Positions 16,772-26,277 of a stretch of 64,000 bases of DNA are shown here, one piece after another; position 1 is the stretch's first letter, and every line of letters starts with the position of its first letter. Made by a program: the position numbers and the translations under genes. This DNA comes from CALFVT01 sp039989855 (GTDB lineage Bacteria > Pseudomonadota > Alphaproteobacteria > Caulobacterales > Maricaulaceae), in NCBI GenBank assembly GCA_039989855.1, contig JBDXGZ010000008.1, forward strand, positions 1-64,000. Direction: 5' to 3'. The notes below the pieces were generated by a model. The model was not told the origin of the DNA and searched no databases. It was given only the letters and a program-made list of their open reading frames with translations.

Positions 16772-19700
16772 ATGAAAAATATTGTTGCATGGTTTGTTAG
16801 AAATCCTGTCGCTTCAAATTTGGCGATGGTGCTTATGTTCGTCATGGGTATCTATGGATATTTCAATTTAGAGCGTGAATTTATTCCCACGGCAAGCGTC
16901 AATGCAATGAGTGTCAATGTATCTTGGCCAGGTGGATCTCCACGTGATGTGGAAGAGCAGCTAATTGTTCGTTTTGAAGAAGCCATTGATGGGCTTGACG
17001 GTATTGATTATATTGAAAGCACGGCGCGCGAGGGTAGCGGTTCGATTACGGTCTGGACGAAGCTAGGTATCAACTACGAGAAATTGCTCGATCAGGTACA
17101 ATCACGTGTCGACTCAGTGCAAAACTTACCACCTGATTCCTTTCGGCCTGAACTCACGCGATTTGAATTAAAACCGTCTATCGCTTTTTTAACGCTTTAT
17201 GGGGACATGGACCGTTTGACGCTTCAGCGCGCTGGAGATGATTTACGGACGAAATTAACGCAGTTAAATGGCCTTCAGCTCACAGAGCATATTACTAAAA
17301 TTCCCGAGCAAGTGACGATTGAGGTTTCTGAGCAGAATCTACAAAAATTCAACCTCACCTTTAATCAGGTGGCGGCAGCTATTCGAAACTCATCTGTCAA
17401 TCAATCAGCCGGCGTTGTTGAAACGAGTGGTGGTAATTTACAATTACGGACGCGTGCTCTTGCGGATAGTTCACAAGAATTTGGCGAAATTATTGTGCGT
17501 CAAACGACTGATGGCAGTAGCGTTCGCTTGCGTGATATTGCGGTCATTAAAGATGAATTCCAAGTTGATGATTTTGAAGCGACATTCCGCGGTAAGAAAG
17601 CTGCGATTTACCAAGTTAGCTCTCCAGATACCATAAATATTACAAAGGCCGGGAAGGCGATCCGAAAATTCGAGAAAGATGTTCAAGATAATTTACCAGC
17701 GGGGCTTGAGTTTTCTATTTGGTTTGATCAGTCAACGGTTTTTGATAGTCGCATGACACTAATTGGGTCTAATGCGATCATGGGATTGGTGCTTGTCTTA
17801 ATCATTCTTATATTATTTCTGCGTCCGAAAGTTGCGATTTGGGTGACTGTCGGTATCGCGGCGGCCTTCGCAGGCGCGATTGGTATTGCGCCTATGGTTG
17901 GCATTACACTGAATATGATTTCTCTTTTTGCCTTCCTTTTGGTGATTGGTATTGTCGTTGATGATGCGATTGTCGTGGGCGAGTCTATTCATTTACATGT
18001 CGAGAACGGTGTTGCGGGCGAGCGCGGGGCCATAGGTGGCTCCAATATGGTTATAAAGCCCGTTTATTTTGCTGTGATTACGACCATTATGATGTTCTTG
18101 CCTGCTCTATTCATTAGCGGTCCATTCCGTCCTTTGTTTTCACAAATCAGCCTTGTCGTCATCGCTGTCTTATGTTTCTCACTTATAGAGGCGTTCTTTA
18201 TTTTGCCTTCTCATTTACGCAAAATGAAAGAAGTGCCTGAATATCAGGAAAATGCACTATCGCGGTTCCAAACACGCATCGCCCATTCACTTGTTTATTT
18301 TGCGGTGACCTACTTTCGACCGTTCGTGGGTTTTCTCATCCGCTTCCGCTACGCAACTTTTGCAGCCTTCATTGCCTTGTTTATTCTGGCGATTGGACTG
18401 CTTAAGGCGGGTGTTGCGCCGACCTCATTCTTCCCTGAAGTTGATGATGATTTGATTCAATTCAATGCGCGACTCCCAGAGGGAACACCCTTTGAACGTC
18501 TGTTGCAAATTCAAAAGCAATTGGACGCTGGCGTTGCAAAATTAAATGAAAATGCAAAAGTAGACTTTAATGTCGAGGGTGATCTTATCACGGCTCCAGG
18601 CGCTTTTGTTAATAACCGAAGTGTGCAGGGGTTCCTCGCTCTATCACCCGCCAACACGCGCGATATGATTTCGACGAAAGATATTGCTGATAAGTTAGAG
18701 GAATATGTTGGCACCATTCCGGATGCGTTTCGTGTAACTTATGGGTTTACGGCTGGTGGGAGCGGTGACCGCGGCGGCTTGTTCTACGGCATTGCCTCGT
18801 CTGACCCTGACGCATTGAGTCTCGCTTTATTGGAGTTAAAGTCTGAGCTTGAAACTTACTCTGCTGTTACACGTGCATTTGATAGTCTTGAATCGTCAGC
18901 ACAAGAAATGCAATTTAGCCTAAAACCGGGGGCTGAATCTCTTGGGATTAATCTTGCCGATGTGACCACACAAGTTAGGCAAGCTTTCTTTGGCTTGGAA
19001 GTGCAAAGGCTCCCTCGTAATGGTGATGATGTGCGTGTTATGGTACGTTATCCTAAGGCGGCAAGAGATTCGATTGATAGTTTGAAAACGCTTCGTATTC
19101 GCGCTCAAAATGGTGTTGAAGTGCCTCTTTTGTCTGTGGCTGACATTAATTTCACCGAAGGTGTAACACAAATTAATCGCCGTGACCGTCAGCGGGTTGA
19201 AAGAACAGGCGCCCGGGTGCGCGGTGACGCGGATGAAGCAACAAGAATTCGTAAAGACCTCGATGAGAACTTTTTCCCTGGATGGGAAGCGCGCCATCCA
19301 AGTGTGAACCGAATTAATTTGGGCGATAGTGACCTACAAGCTACTTTACTTAAGGAAGGTCTTGTGAGTCTCGTATTTATTTTGATTGCCATGTACGGAC
19401 TTCTTGCGATTGCCTTTAAGTCCTACGCGCAGCCTTTACTCATTATGATCGCCATTCCCTTTGCCTTTGTTGGCATGATCGTAGGGAACGCGGTTACACA
19501 AGTGCCGTTTGGCGTTATGTCAATATTCGGATTTTTAGCCGCCTCGGGTGTTGCCGTGAATGATAATCTGGTCTTGATTGATTACGTGAACCGTTTGCGG
19601 GCAAAAGGTGTGGGGGCTTATCAAGCGATGATGGACGCCTGTGTATCGCGCTTCCGCCCTATTCTTTTGACCTCTGTGACCACATTTGTCGGTATTACGC

Positions 19701-19972
19701 CGATCTTGTTTGAAACTTCTACGCAGGCGGAGTTTTTGAAGCCGATGGTCGTGGCTTTGGCGTTTGGCGTCTTGTTTGATTTTTTCTTAACTCTGATGCT
19801 TGTGCCTGCCATGTACGGGATAGGAGTCGACATTCGACGGATTTTCCTTAGTATTATTACGGGTAAATCAGTCCCAATGTTAGGATCAAGCTATGATCCA
19901 AATTTGGCGCTGGCGCTTGACGATATGGACCTCGAAGATTCCCATGACCTTGAGGCTCAACCTACACAATAA
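16772..19972 (+). CDS. RND efflux transporter permease
   Basis: A 1066-residue inner-membrane RND pump of the HAE1/AcrB type. It has the N-terminal helix followed by PGGSPRDVEEQL, two large periplasmic loops, and twelve predicted membrane helices in two halves. The proton-relay segment in TM4 reads GIVVDDAIVVGESIHLH, with the two essential Asp residues, and the second half has ASGVAVNDNLVLIDYVNRLR. It exports drugs, lipids or other amphiphiles by proton antiport; specificity is not visible. It follows the adaptor by 77 bp, and its 3' end is 25 bp from a peptidase gene, so four genes may be cotranscribed. No TetR or MarR regulator is adjacent. Confidence 0.95.
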   Translation: MKNIVAWFVRNPVASNLAMVLMFVMGIYGYFNLEREFIPTASVNAMSVNVSWPGGSPRDVEEQLIVRFEEAIDGLDGIDYIESTAREGSGSITVWTKLGINYEKLLDQVQSRVDSVQNLPPDSFRPELTRFELKPSIAFLTLYGDMDRLTLQRAGDDLRTKLTQLNGLQLTEHITKIPEQVTIEVSEQNLQKFNLTFNQVAAAIRNSSVNQSAGVVETSGGNLQLRTRALADSSQEFGEIIVRQTTDGSSVRLRDIAVIKDEFQVDDFEATFRGKKAAIYQVSSPDTINITKAGKAIRKFEKDVQDNLPAGLEFSIWFDQSTVFDSRMTLIGSNAIMGLVLVLIILILFLRPKVAIWVTVGIAAAFAGAIGIAPMVGITLNMISLFAFLLVIGIVVDDAIVVGESIHLHVENGVAGERGAIGGSNMVIKPVYFAVITTIMMFLPALFISGPFRPLFSQISLVVIAVLCFSLIEAFFILPSHLRKMKEVPEYQENALSRFQTRIAHSLVYFAVTYFRPFVGFLIRFRYATFAAFIALFILAIGLLKAGVAPTSFFPEVDDDLIQFNARLPEGTPFERLLQIQKQLDAGVAKLNENAKVDFNVEGDLITAPGAFVNNRSVQGFLALSPANTRDMISTKDIADKLEEYVGTIPDAFRVTYGFTAGGSGDRGGLFYGIASSDPDALSLALLELKSELETYSAVTRAFDSLESSAQEMQFSLKPGAESLGINLADVTTQVRQAFFGLEVQRLPRNGDDVRVMVRYPKAARDSIDSLKTLRIRAQNGVEVPLLSVADINFTEGVTQINRRDRQRVERTGARVRGDADEATRIRKDLDENFFPGWEARHPSVNRINLGDSDLQATLLKEGLVSLVFILIAMYGLLAIAFKSYAQPLLIMIAIPFAFVGMIVGNAVTQVPFGVMSIFGFLAASGVAVNDNLVLIDYVNRLRAKGVGAYQAMMDACVSRFRPILLTSVTTFVGITPILFETSTQAEFLKPMVVALAFGVLFDFFLTLMLVPAMYGIGVDIRRIFLSIITGKSVPMLGSSYDPNLALALDDMDLEDSHDLEAQPTQ

Positions 19973-19997
19973 AAAACGACTATAGGAAATGACTAAA

Positions 19998-22073
19998 ATG
20001 ACTTTGAAAAAATTACTCGTGCCGTCATTGATGGCTTTAGCACTCGTTGCCTGCTCGGGCGGTGATAGGTCGACGGATACGCATAAATCTGAGGCAACAG
20101 CCACCGTAATAGGCGAAGCTCAATTGGGAACCTTTGGCATTGAGCTTCAAAATATGGATGAGAGCGTAAAGCCTGGGAATGATTTTTTCAGACATGTAAA
20201 CGGAAAATGGCTTGAGAAAACCGTAATCCCTGCTGATAAGTCACGCTATGGTAGCTTCGGAAAACTAGCTGATTTATCTGAAGTGCGCGTCAAAGAGATC
20301 ATTGAAGCGGCCGCTGCTAAAACGGCTCCATCAGGATCAGATGAGCAAAAAGTGGGTGATTTTTATAAAGCCTTTATGGATGTGGAAGCGATTGAAGCAG
20401 CTGGTTTGAGCGTAGCTCAGCCTGACCTCGACAAGATTTCTGCCGCCAATTCACATGCGGATATTTACGCGCTAATGTCTGACCCTGCGCTTGGTCTGCC
20501 GACACTCGTTGCGCCATTTGTCAGTGTTGATTTGCAAGACGTCGATAATTATATCGTTTACATCACGCAATCAGGTTTAGGCTTACCGAACCGTGATTAT
20601 TATTATGATGATAGTGAAAAAGGTAAGGCCCTTAAAAGAGGTTATCGAAATTTACTGGCTAAGATGTTGACGATGACAGGTGCTGATATGGCCAACCAAC
20701 GGGCCAGCAAGGTTATGACGTTTGAACGTCGTGTTGCTAAACATCACTGGACTCCAACGAAGCGACGTGACCGCGACCTCACATATAATAAAATGACGAA
20801 AGCGGAATTAGAAAGTTACGCACCTGATTTGCAATTGGATACGATGTTGCAAACGTCGGGTCTGGGTGATCAAACGGTTTTTGTTGTGCGTGAAAAAGAC
20901 GCCATTAAAAAATCTGCGACTGTGATGGCGAAAACAGATGTGGCCGTCTTGAAAGATTATCTGACGGCACGTTATCTTATGTCAAAGTCAGCTTACCTGC
21001 CGAAAGAAATTGGCGATGCTAATTTCGAATTTTTCGGGAAGACGTTACGTGGCACGCAAGAAGAGCGTGCGCGGTGGAAACGGGCTGTCAGTCAAATTGA
21101 TGGCAATATGGGTGAGATCGTCGGTAAGGTTTATGTGGCCCAGCATTTCCCAGAAAGCTCTAAAACTCAGATGCTTGGCCTGATCGAAAACCTCCGCGCC
21201 TCTTTCAAAGATGGTATTGATAATCTCGAGTGGATGGATGAGGACACTAAAGTCCAAGCCCAAGACAAGCTGGCTAAATTTAATCCTAAAATTGGCTATC
21301 CTGATGTTTGGACAGATTATTCTGACCTGAAAGTTGACCGTAATGACCTTATGGGTACGGTAAAATCAGCGGCTATTTGGGGCTGGAATGATGATATATC
21401 CAAGCTCGGTGGGCCGATTGACCGCGACGAATGGGGGATGAACCCGCAAAGAGTTAATGCTTATTACCGTGCAGACTTGAACGAAATTGTTTTCCCTGCC
21501 GCTATCTTACAGCCGCCATTTTTTGACCCGAACGCTGACGCTGCGGTGAATTACGGCGGTATTGGTGCTGTGATTGGTCACGAGATGGGCCACGGTTTTG
21601 ACGATCAAGGCCGTAAAACAGACGGCGACGGCGTGAAGCGAGATTGGTGGACGAAAGAGGATGCTGAGAAATATACGGCCCGTGCCGAAGCGCTAGCCGC
21701 ACAATATAGCGAATTTGAACCTCTACCAGGTGAAAAGCTAAACGGTAAATTAGGGCTCGGCGAAAATATTGGCGACCTGACAGGCGTGACCATGGCCTAT
21801 GATGCTTATAAGCGGTCATTGGGCGGCAAGCCTGCGCCTGTGATTGATGGGTTAACAGGCGACCAACGCTTCTTTATGGCGTGGGCCCAAGTTTGGGCGA
21901 TCAAATGGCGTGATGCCGCTCTCTCAACGCAGATCAAAAATGGCCCGCATAGTCCAGGCGAGTTCCGCACCAACGGCATCGTTCGTAATTTTGATCCGTG
22001 GTATGAAGCTTTTGATGTAAAACCAGGTGACGCGCTTTATCTGGCTCCAGAGGACAGAGTCAAAATCTGGTAA
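19998..22073 (+). CDS. M13-family zinc metallopeptidase, lipoprotein
   Basis: A 691-residue neprilysin/PepO-like endopeptidase. The signal peptide ends in a LALVAC lipobox. The N-terminal M13 domain starts at about residue 50 (KPGNDFFRHVNGKWLE), and the catalytic C-terminal part carries the zinc site VIGHEMGHGFDDQG (HExxH near 526), GENIGDLTG (third ligand Glu plus Asp) and FRTNGIVRNFDPWYEAF near the end. It should cleave small peptides in the envelope. Two ATGs lie 9 bp apart; AGGAA at 19984-19988 is correctly spaced for the second, so I use 19998. It sits directly behind the RND pump and ends in a strong terminator. Confidence 0.92.
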   Translation: MTLKKLLVPSLMALALVACSGGDRSTDTHKSEATATVIGEAQLGTFGIELQNMDESVKPGNDFFRHVNGKWLEKTVIPADKSRYGSFGKLADLSEVRVKEIIEAAAAKTAPSGSDEQKVGDFYKAFMDVEAIEAAGLSVAQPDLDKISAANSHADIYALMSDPALGLPTLVAPFVSVDLQDVDNYIVYITQSGLGLPNRDYYYDDSEKGKALKRGYRNLLAKMLTMTGADMANQRASKVMTFERRVAKHHWTPTKRRDRDLTYNKMTKAELESYAPDLQLDTMLQTSGLGDQTVFVVREKDAIKKSATVMAKTDVAVLKDYLTARYLMSKSAYLPKEIGDANFEFFGKTLRGTQEERARWKRAVSQIDGNMGEIVGKVYVAQHFPESSKTQMLGLIENLRASFKDGIDNLEWMDEDTKVQAQDKLAKFNPKIGYPDVWTDYSDLKVDRNDLMGTVKSAAIWGWNDDISKLGGPIDRDEWGMNPQRVNAYYRADLNEIVFPAAILQPPFFDPNADAAVNYGGIGAVIGHEMGHGFDDQGRKTDGDGVKRDWWTKEDAEKYTARAEALAAQYSEFEPLPGEKLNGKLGLGENIGDLTGVTMAYDAYKRSLGGKPAPVIDGLTGDQRFFMAWAQVWAIKWRDAALSTQIKNGPHSPGEFRTNGIVRNFDPWYEAFDVKPGDALYLAPEDRVKIW

Positions 22074-22092
22074 TTTACCTAATATGTAAAAG

Positions 22093-22121
22093 AAATGGCG
22101 GCTGCTTAGCCGCCATTTTTT
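22093..22121 (+). terminator. Rho-independent terminator after the M13 peptidase gene
   Basis: AAATGGCGGCT (22093-22103), loop GCTT and AGCCGCCATTT (22108-22118) form a perfect stem followed by a T-run. The convergent GNAT gene on the minus strand ends inside this hairpin, with its stop codon in the loop region. Confidence 0.85.
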
Positions 22122-23239
22122 ATGGCGTGCCACATAGCCTGTGCTTGACCTGACATTGACGGGTCGCAAGCTTCTATCTGGGAATAACGACGTCTGAATT
22201 TCCCTGGAATATCTTTCAGACGAGATTGGCCCATTTTTTCGATACGGGAATATATCCGTGCTTTTTTCGCGCCCATGCCTTGCCCTGTCCAAAGGGTTGC
22301 AGCAGCGGATTGCTCCCATGTGGCGTAATGTTTTTTATACCCGTCAACGCCTGAGCCCAGATCAATAATATTATAGCCGAGCTGCGCCGTTTCATCGACA
22401 AGGGCCTCTAGTAATTGCATGCCGGGGGAGTAGCTATGAAAGGCGTTATCATATCCGACAATCCAGCTATGAAAGGTTTCGCCGTCGGAGAGGCCAAGGT
22501 CCATTGCCACAGGCTTATCGTCGATCATCATCACTTGCAAATCACAACGAAGCGGAGCCTCTGGTCCATTTTGCCAAAGCTTGCGAAGCAGGCCCAGCGT
22601 CCAACCCACAGACAAGACATCATATTTACCTGTAGTTTTAAACTTGTCTCTTTTCCACTTTATCAAAATATCAAAATGGTTTGAGTCTTGGGATTGCCAG
22701 ATAAAGGTGCGTGTGCCGTGTTCTGTCTCTATTTTTTTAATACGGCGACGCAAAGATTTTAAATGCCGATTATAAGAGCTATCATGAGCGTTTCGCCAAT
22801 CGGTAATAGAGGCAAAGTCATCGAGTTTGGCCACGGCGCAGGTGGCAATTGCCTCATCTGGGAATGTCGAAGATAGGTTCATTTGCGAGGGCATTTGCAA
22901 TGCGCTGACTTTGGCTAAAGACAGAATCTCCGACATATTAACATCAAGCGGCGTGCGTGAAATAATTCCGTGATAATCGGTCATTGGCGCGCCAACTGGA
23001 CGGGCCTTCCCGCCGTTGCGTCTTTGTTGGAACGGTAAAAAACCAATTGTGTTTTTACCTGATTTTATCACAGCGACCCAGACATCATTTTGGAGGCGGC
23101 CTAAGAGCTGCGTATATTCGGGATGAAAATAAGGGCTATAAAGCTGCGAATTATCCGCACGCATATCCGTCCATAGCTTACAATCATCTTGCGAAAGCTG
23201 TGACGGTTTAAGGCGCTCTATTGATATATTGTCAATCAT
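22106..23239 (-). CDS. GNAT acetyltransferase, CelD/BcsL-like
   Basis: A 377-residue protein of the Acetyltransf_6 group (FemAB-like, sometimes called CelD in cellulose clusters). The signs are VWVAVIKSGKNTIGFLPFQ near 50-70, a basic linker (YNRHLKSLRRRIKKIE) at about 150 and a GNAT core with VMMIDDKPVAMDLGLSDGETFHSWIVGYD around 238-266, then YSPGMQLLEALV and IIDLGSGVDGYKKHYA. The family acylates polysaccharide or peptide-linked amines; the substrate here is unknown. It is a single gene, with a convergent peptidase on one side and a divergent DUF2793 gene on the other. Confidence 0.8.
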   Translation of the reverse strand: MIDNISIERLKPSQLSQDDCKLWTDMRADNSQLYSPYFHPEYTQLLGRLQNDVWVAVIKSGKNTIGFLPFQQRRNGGKARPVGAPMTDYHGIISRTPLDVNMSEILSLAKVSALQMPSQMNLSSTFPDEAIATCAVAKLDDFASITDWRNAHDSSYNRHLKSLRRRIKKIETEHGTRTFIWQSQDSNHFDILIKWKRDKFKTTGKYDVLSVGWTLGLLRKLWQNGPEAPLRCDLQVMMIDDKPVAMDLGLSDGETFHSWIVGYDNAFHSYSPGMQLLEALVDETAQLGYNIIDLGSGVDGYKKHYATWEQSAAATLWTGQGMGAKKARIYSRIEKMGQSRLKDIPGKFRRRYSQIEACDPSMSGQAQAMWHAIKNGG

Positions 23240-23441
23240 AATCGCTTCGATACCAGCAATTGGTTAGAAAGCGCTTAAGCGACTGACAATATATGTGTGA
23301 TTAAAAGTGGAGTATTATATTCAACAGTATGGGGCGCAATATGAGTTTAAAACCAATGTGTTAGTGGAAATCATAAGACCTTTTTGCGCAGGTGAGTAGA
23401 GGGTCTGTAGGATGAGTTCAATAATTTGACATCGAGGACTT

Positions 23442-24737
23442 ATGACTTTCCGAACGCCCAATCTTGATTTGCCTTATATTGCCCCCGCGCAAGCGCAAAA
23501 ACATATCACCCATAATGAAACTATCCGCGCTTTGGACGCCCTTGTGCAGCTCTCCGTTAGCTCTATATCAAATGCGCCGCCTGTGGTTCCTGTTGAGGGT
23601 GAACGTTATATTGTTGGTGAAAGTTCTGAGGGTGAGTTTTCGGATAAAGCGAATAAGATCGCGGCGTTTCAAGATGGAGCTTGGGTGTTTTTAACACCAC
23701 AAGCAGGCTGGCTCGTTTATGATGAAGCAAGCGAAGAACTATATGTGTTTAATGACAGAGGATGGAATCCCGTTTTGCCCGAGAATTTGCCGCAAGAATT
23801 TGCTACGCACTTTGGGATTAACGCAACAGCGGACGATTTTAACCGGTTGATCGTTAAGTCAGAGGCGTCTTTATTTGATCATGCGGGCGAAGGGCATCAA
23901 CTAAAAGTCAATAAGTCTAACGTCGATAAGACCGCGAGTCTTTTGTTTCAATCAAATTATCAAGGTCATGCTGAAATGGGTTTGACGGGGTCAAATGATT
24001 TTGCTGTGCGGGTCAGTCCTGACGGGTCGCAATTTAGCGATGCCATGCGGGTTCAACGGCATACGGGAGATGTGAAATTTCCCAACGGCTTAAACCGGGA
24101 TATGCTTTTAGGTACCTTAACTGAGGCGGGTAATGGGCAAGAGTTTTATGGCTTTCCCAATTTAACGACTGTGTCAACGGGCCAAGCTTCGATAACGCTC
24201 ATACAGAACCGTGTGTATTTTAACGCAGTGTTTGTTGATAGGCCTACAGAGATAACAGGTGGATTTGCGGTGATAGCAAACGCAGGATCGCGACCTGATG
24301 CGATCCTGCGGCTAGGGATTTACGACATTGGTGAGCCGTCAGGAAACAATTGGAAAGTTGGCGCTCGACGGGTTGATTTCGGCACGCAAGCGATAAGCCC
24401 CGCAGGTGGGTTTGAGTATTCACTTTCGACTCCGACGATACTGCCGCGTGGTTGGTACATGTTTGCATTAGGGGTTAATGGCCCTGAAGTGCAAGTTAGG
24501 TTTTTAATAAATTACACGCCGGGGTTAAATCAATTTACGATTGTTGGTACAGGTACAGCGGCGAATTACCGATCTGTTGGTCCAGCGAACTATTGTTTTA
24601 TAAGCAACCAAGTTGATGCCATTGAAAATGGCTTTCCATCTGATTGGAACACGGTCTTAGCGAGTGATGCGCGGGTTGCCACGTTTCGAAATCATATGTT
24701 TTTTATCCCCAAGTTTAAACATTGGAACGCGACTTAA
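23442..24737 (+). CDS. DUF2793-domain protein, gene-transfer-agent/phage-tail-like
   Basis: A 431-residue protein whose first 110 residues match DUF2793: LDLPYIAPAQAQKHITHNETIRALDALVQL, then GERYIVG, KIAAFQDGAWVFLTPQAGWLVYDE. This domain is known mainly from tail or host-specificity modules of alphaproteobacterial gene transfer agents and related phages. The remaining 300 residues look beta-rich (repeated Gly, Val, Thr, Asn) and may form a receptor-binding or fibre-like domain; LTGSNDFAVRVSPDGSQF resembles tail-fibre stem text. No other phage or GTA gene is nearby, so it is either a detached part of a dispersed GTA or a domesticated gene. Its stop overlaps the convergent extensin-like gene by 4 bp. 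Confidence 0.75.
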   Translation: MTFRTPNLDLPYIAPAQAQKHITHNETIRALDALVQLSVSSISNAPPVVPVEGERYIVGESSEGEFSDKANKIAAFQDGAWVFLTPQAGWLVYDEASEELYVFNDRGWNPVLPENLPQEFATHFGINATADDFNRLIVKSEASLFDHAGEGHQLKVNKSNVDKTASLLFQSNYQGHAEMGLTGSNDFAVRVSPDGSQFSDAMRVQRHTGDVKFPNGLNRDMLLGTLTEAGNGQEFYGFPNLTTVSTGQASITLIQNRVYFNAVFVDRPTEITGGFAVIANAGSRPDAILRLGIYDIGEPSGNNWKVGARRVDFGTQAISPAGGFEYSLSTPTILPRGWYMFALGVNGPEVQVRFLINYTPGLNQFTIVGTGTAANYRSVGPANYCFISNQVDAIENGFPSDWNTVLASDARVATFRNHMFFIPKFKHWNAT

Positions 24738-25465
24738 CGGCAGGCGGTTGTAGGCCCCATATCAAGATGAAAATGATCGCGGTGAGCTTCGTTATAATCG
24801 GGAGATAAGGTCACGCGAAAAATTTTGCAGGCTTTGGAGCGGGCGGATCTGAGAAATTTTTTCTTGTCTTTCTGGCCGTCCCAATCCTTCAAGACAGATA
24901 TCAACTCGCCGTTCTCAAGGGTGAAGCCTGTGATGTCCCACGCATTTGCAAAAGCATGTTCAGACCATGCACCGGATGAGTTGCCAACTTGCTTGCGGCA
25001 AGAATAGCTTCCCGCGTGGTGTACTTCCACGATCTTTGAATCAAAAATGCGCAGCGCGGTATAATTGAGTTCGCCGAGCCAAATATGCACCCCTAATGCC
25101 AAGGGGCATTGCATATTTATGTCGGGCGGCGATAAGCGCGTGTCGCTTCTTGCGCTGACTGAACGAGCGTTTCTCCAACCGCAAACGTCATGACTATTTT
25201 TCGCGACTGCTGGCGTGGATTGAAAGTCGGTTGCGCGGCTGACAATGTCTTCACAAATTGAATTAGGCGATAGACTGACACGGATTAAATGTAAGGATGT
25301 TGAGAGACCAACAGGCGCATTAGGGTTCAAACTCCGCCACGGTAAATGCTGAGACGGGATATACTTATTGGCGGCGAAAAAAACGGCGCTCAAAATAAGA
25401 GCGCCGATGAGAAATTGCCGTTTAGGGCGACGGCTAAACCTAAGATCTTTACGCGAAATACTCAT
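24734..25465 (-). CDS. Extensin-like C-terminal domain protein (LD-carboxypeptidase-type), membrane-anchored
   Basis: A 243-residue protein with an N-terminal membrane anchor (about 18-36) and an extensin-like C-terminal domain. The conserved motifs are SCRKQVGN, SEHAFANAWDITGF near 166-179 and the HRDHFHLDMGP near the C terminus, the His/Asp zinc-site pattern shared with D-Ala-D-Ala/LD-carboxypeptidase-like enzymes. A role in peptidoglycan trimming in the periplasm is the likely inference. Four Cys residues could form disulfides. It is the last gene of a minus-strand unit, 8 bp after a trypsin-like protease gene. Confidence 0.82.
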   Translation of the reverse strand: MSISRKDLRFSRRPKRQFLIGALILSAVFFAANKYIPSQHLPWRSLNPNAPVGLSTSLHLIRVSLSPNSICEDIVSRATDFQSTPAVAKNSHDVCGWRNARSVSARSDTRLSPPDINMQCPLALGVHIWLGELNYTALRIFDSKIVEVHHAGSYSCRKQVGNSSGAWSEHAFANAWDITGFTLENGELISVLKDWDGQKDKKKFLRSARSKACKIFRVTLSPDYNEAHRDHFHLDMGPTTACR

Positions 25466-25473
25466 ATAAGGCT

Positions 25474-26277
25474 CTAATTAACGAGGCAAACCACCTGCGA
25501 AATTTGACGATTGCGACGATATTCATCCGCTTGCAAACCATAAGTCGCGAGGGAAATAGGACGAGCTTTATAGTCCTTATTTTCATCTATTACTGTTTGT
25601 AGGTTTCGCGGCGCAACTGTGTAAACGCGGCCGCGGCGTAGACTTTCGGCGGTAACGACACCAATAATTTCGCCGTCTTTATCCAGAACAGGTCCACCTG
25701 ATAATCCACCTAGCGACCCAGTCAGCCCATTAGAGCGGCCACTCTCTGCCCACGCTAAGATGGATTCATTTGATGTGTAACGTCCAGTGACTTTCATTCT
25801 ACCACGGCCGAGTAATTTACCAACCACTTCACCGGGATTACCCTGAGGAAACCCGAAGAAAAACCCATATTCCCCGAGGAAACGAGGCGTATGAATATCG
25901 CTACGTATGGGTTTTCGTGTCCAGTCCCCCGATAAAACAGCGAGATCAACATTTCTATAAATCTTAGCCGAAACGGGTAGAAACCGTTGATCACTTACTT
26001 TTAAGGCGATGCGGTCGCAGCTATCCACTACGTGCCGTGCGGTTAGCCATAGCCCCTCTTCATTAATAGCAAAGGCTGTTCCTGTTCCTGACCGTGGCTT
26101 ATCTATAGTTATAAGAATAGACGGATCTAGGGGGCTATCACTTGGCAAGGCCTCGCCGATATGAGTGGGGGCCTTGGCCGCACCGCGGGCTTCGCTTTTA
26201 ATATTAGTATAGCAGACGATTAAACCAACAATGACACCGTAAATTATAACGTCAGGAATATTAAAAACGGACTTCAT
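25474..26277 (-). CDS. Membrane-anchored trypsin-like serine protease
   Basis: A 267-residue protein with an N-terminal hydrophobic segment (about 9-25) that would export or anchor it. The Trypsin_2-type domain has the catalytic triad in order: His in LWLTARHVVDS (about 80), Asp in NVDLAVLSG (about 110) and Ser in GGLSGGPVLDKDG (about 193). There is no PDZ domain, unlike DegP. Its substrate is unknown. Its start overlaps the DUF350 gene stop in a TAATG junction and it is followed 8 bp later by the extensin-like gene, so the three proteins probably act together in the envelope. Confidence 0.82.
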   Translation of the reverse strand: MKSVFNIPDVIIYGVIVGLIVCYTNIKSEARGAAKAPTHIGEALPSDSPLDPSILITIDKPRSGTGTAFAINEEGLWLTARHVVDSCDRIALKVSDQRFLPVSAKIYRNVDLAVLSGDWTRKPIRSDIHTPRFLGEYGFFFGFPQGNPGEVVGKLLGRGRMKVTGRYTSNESILAWAESGRSNGLTGSLGGLSGGPVLDKDGEIIGVVTAESLRRGRVYTVAPRNLQTVIDENKDYKARPISLATYGLQADEYRRNRQISQVVCLVN

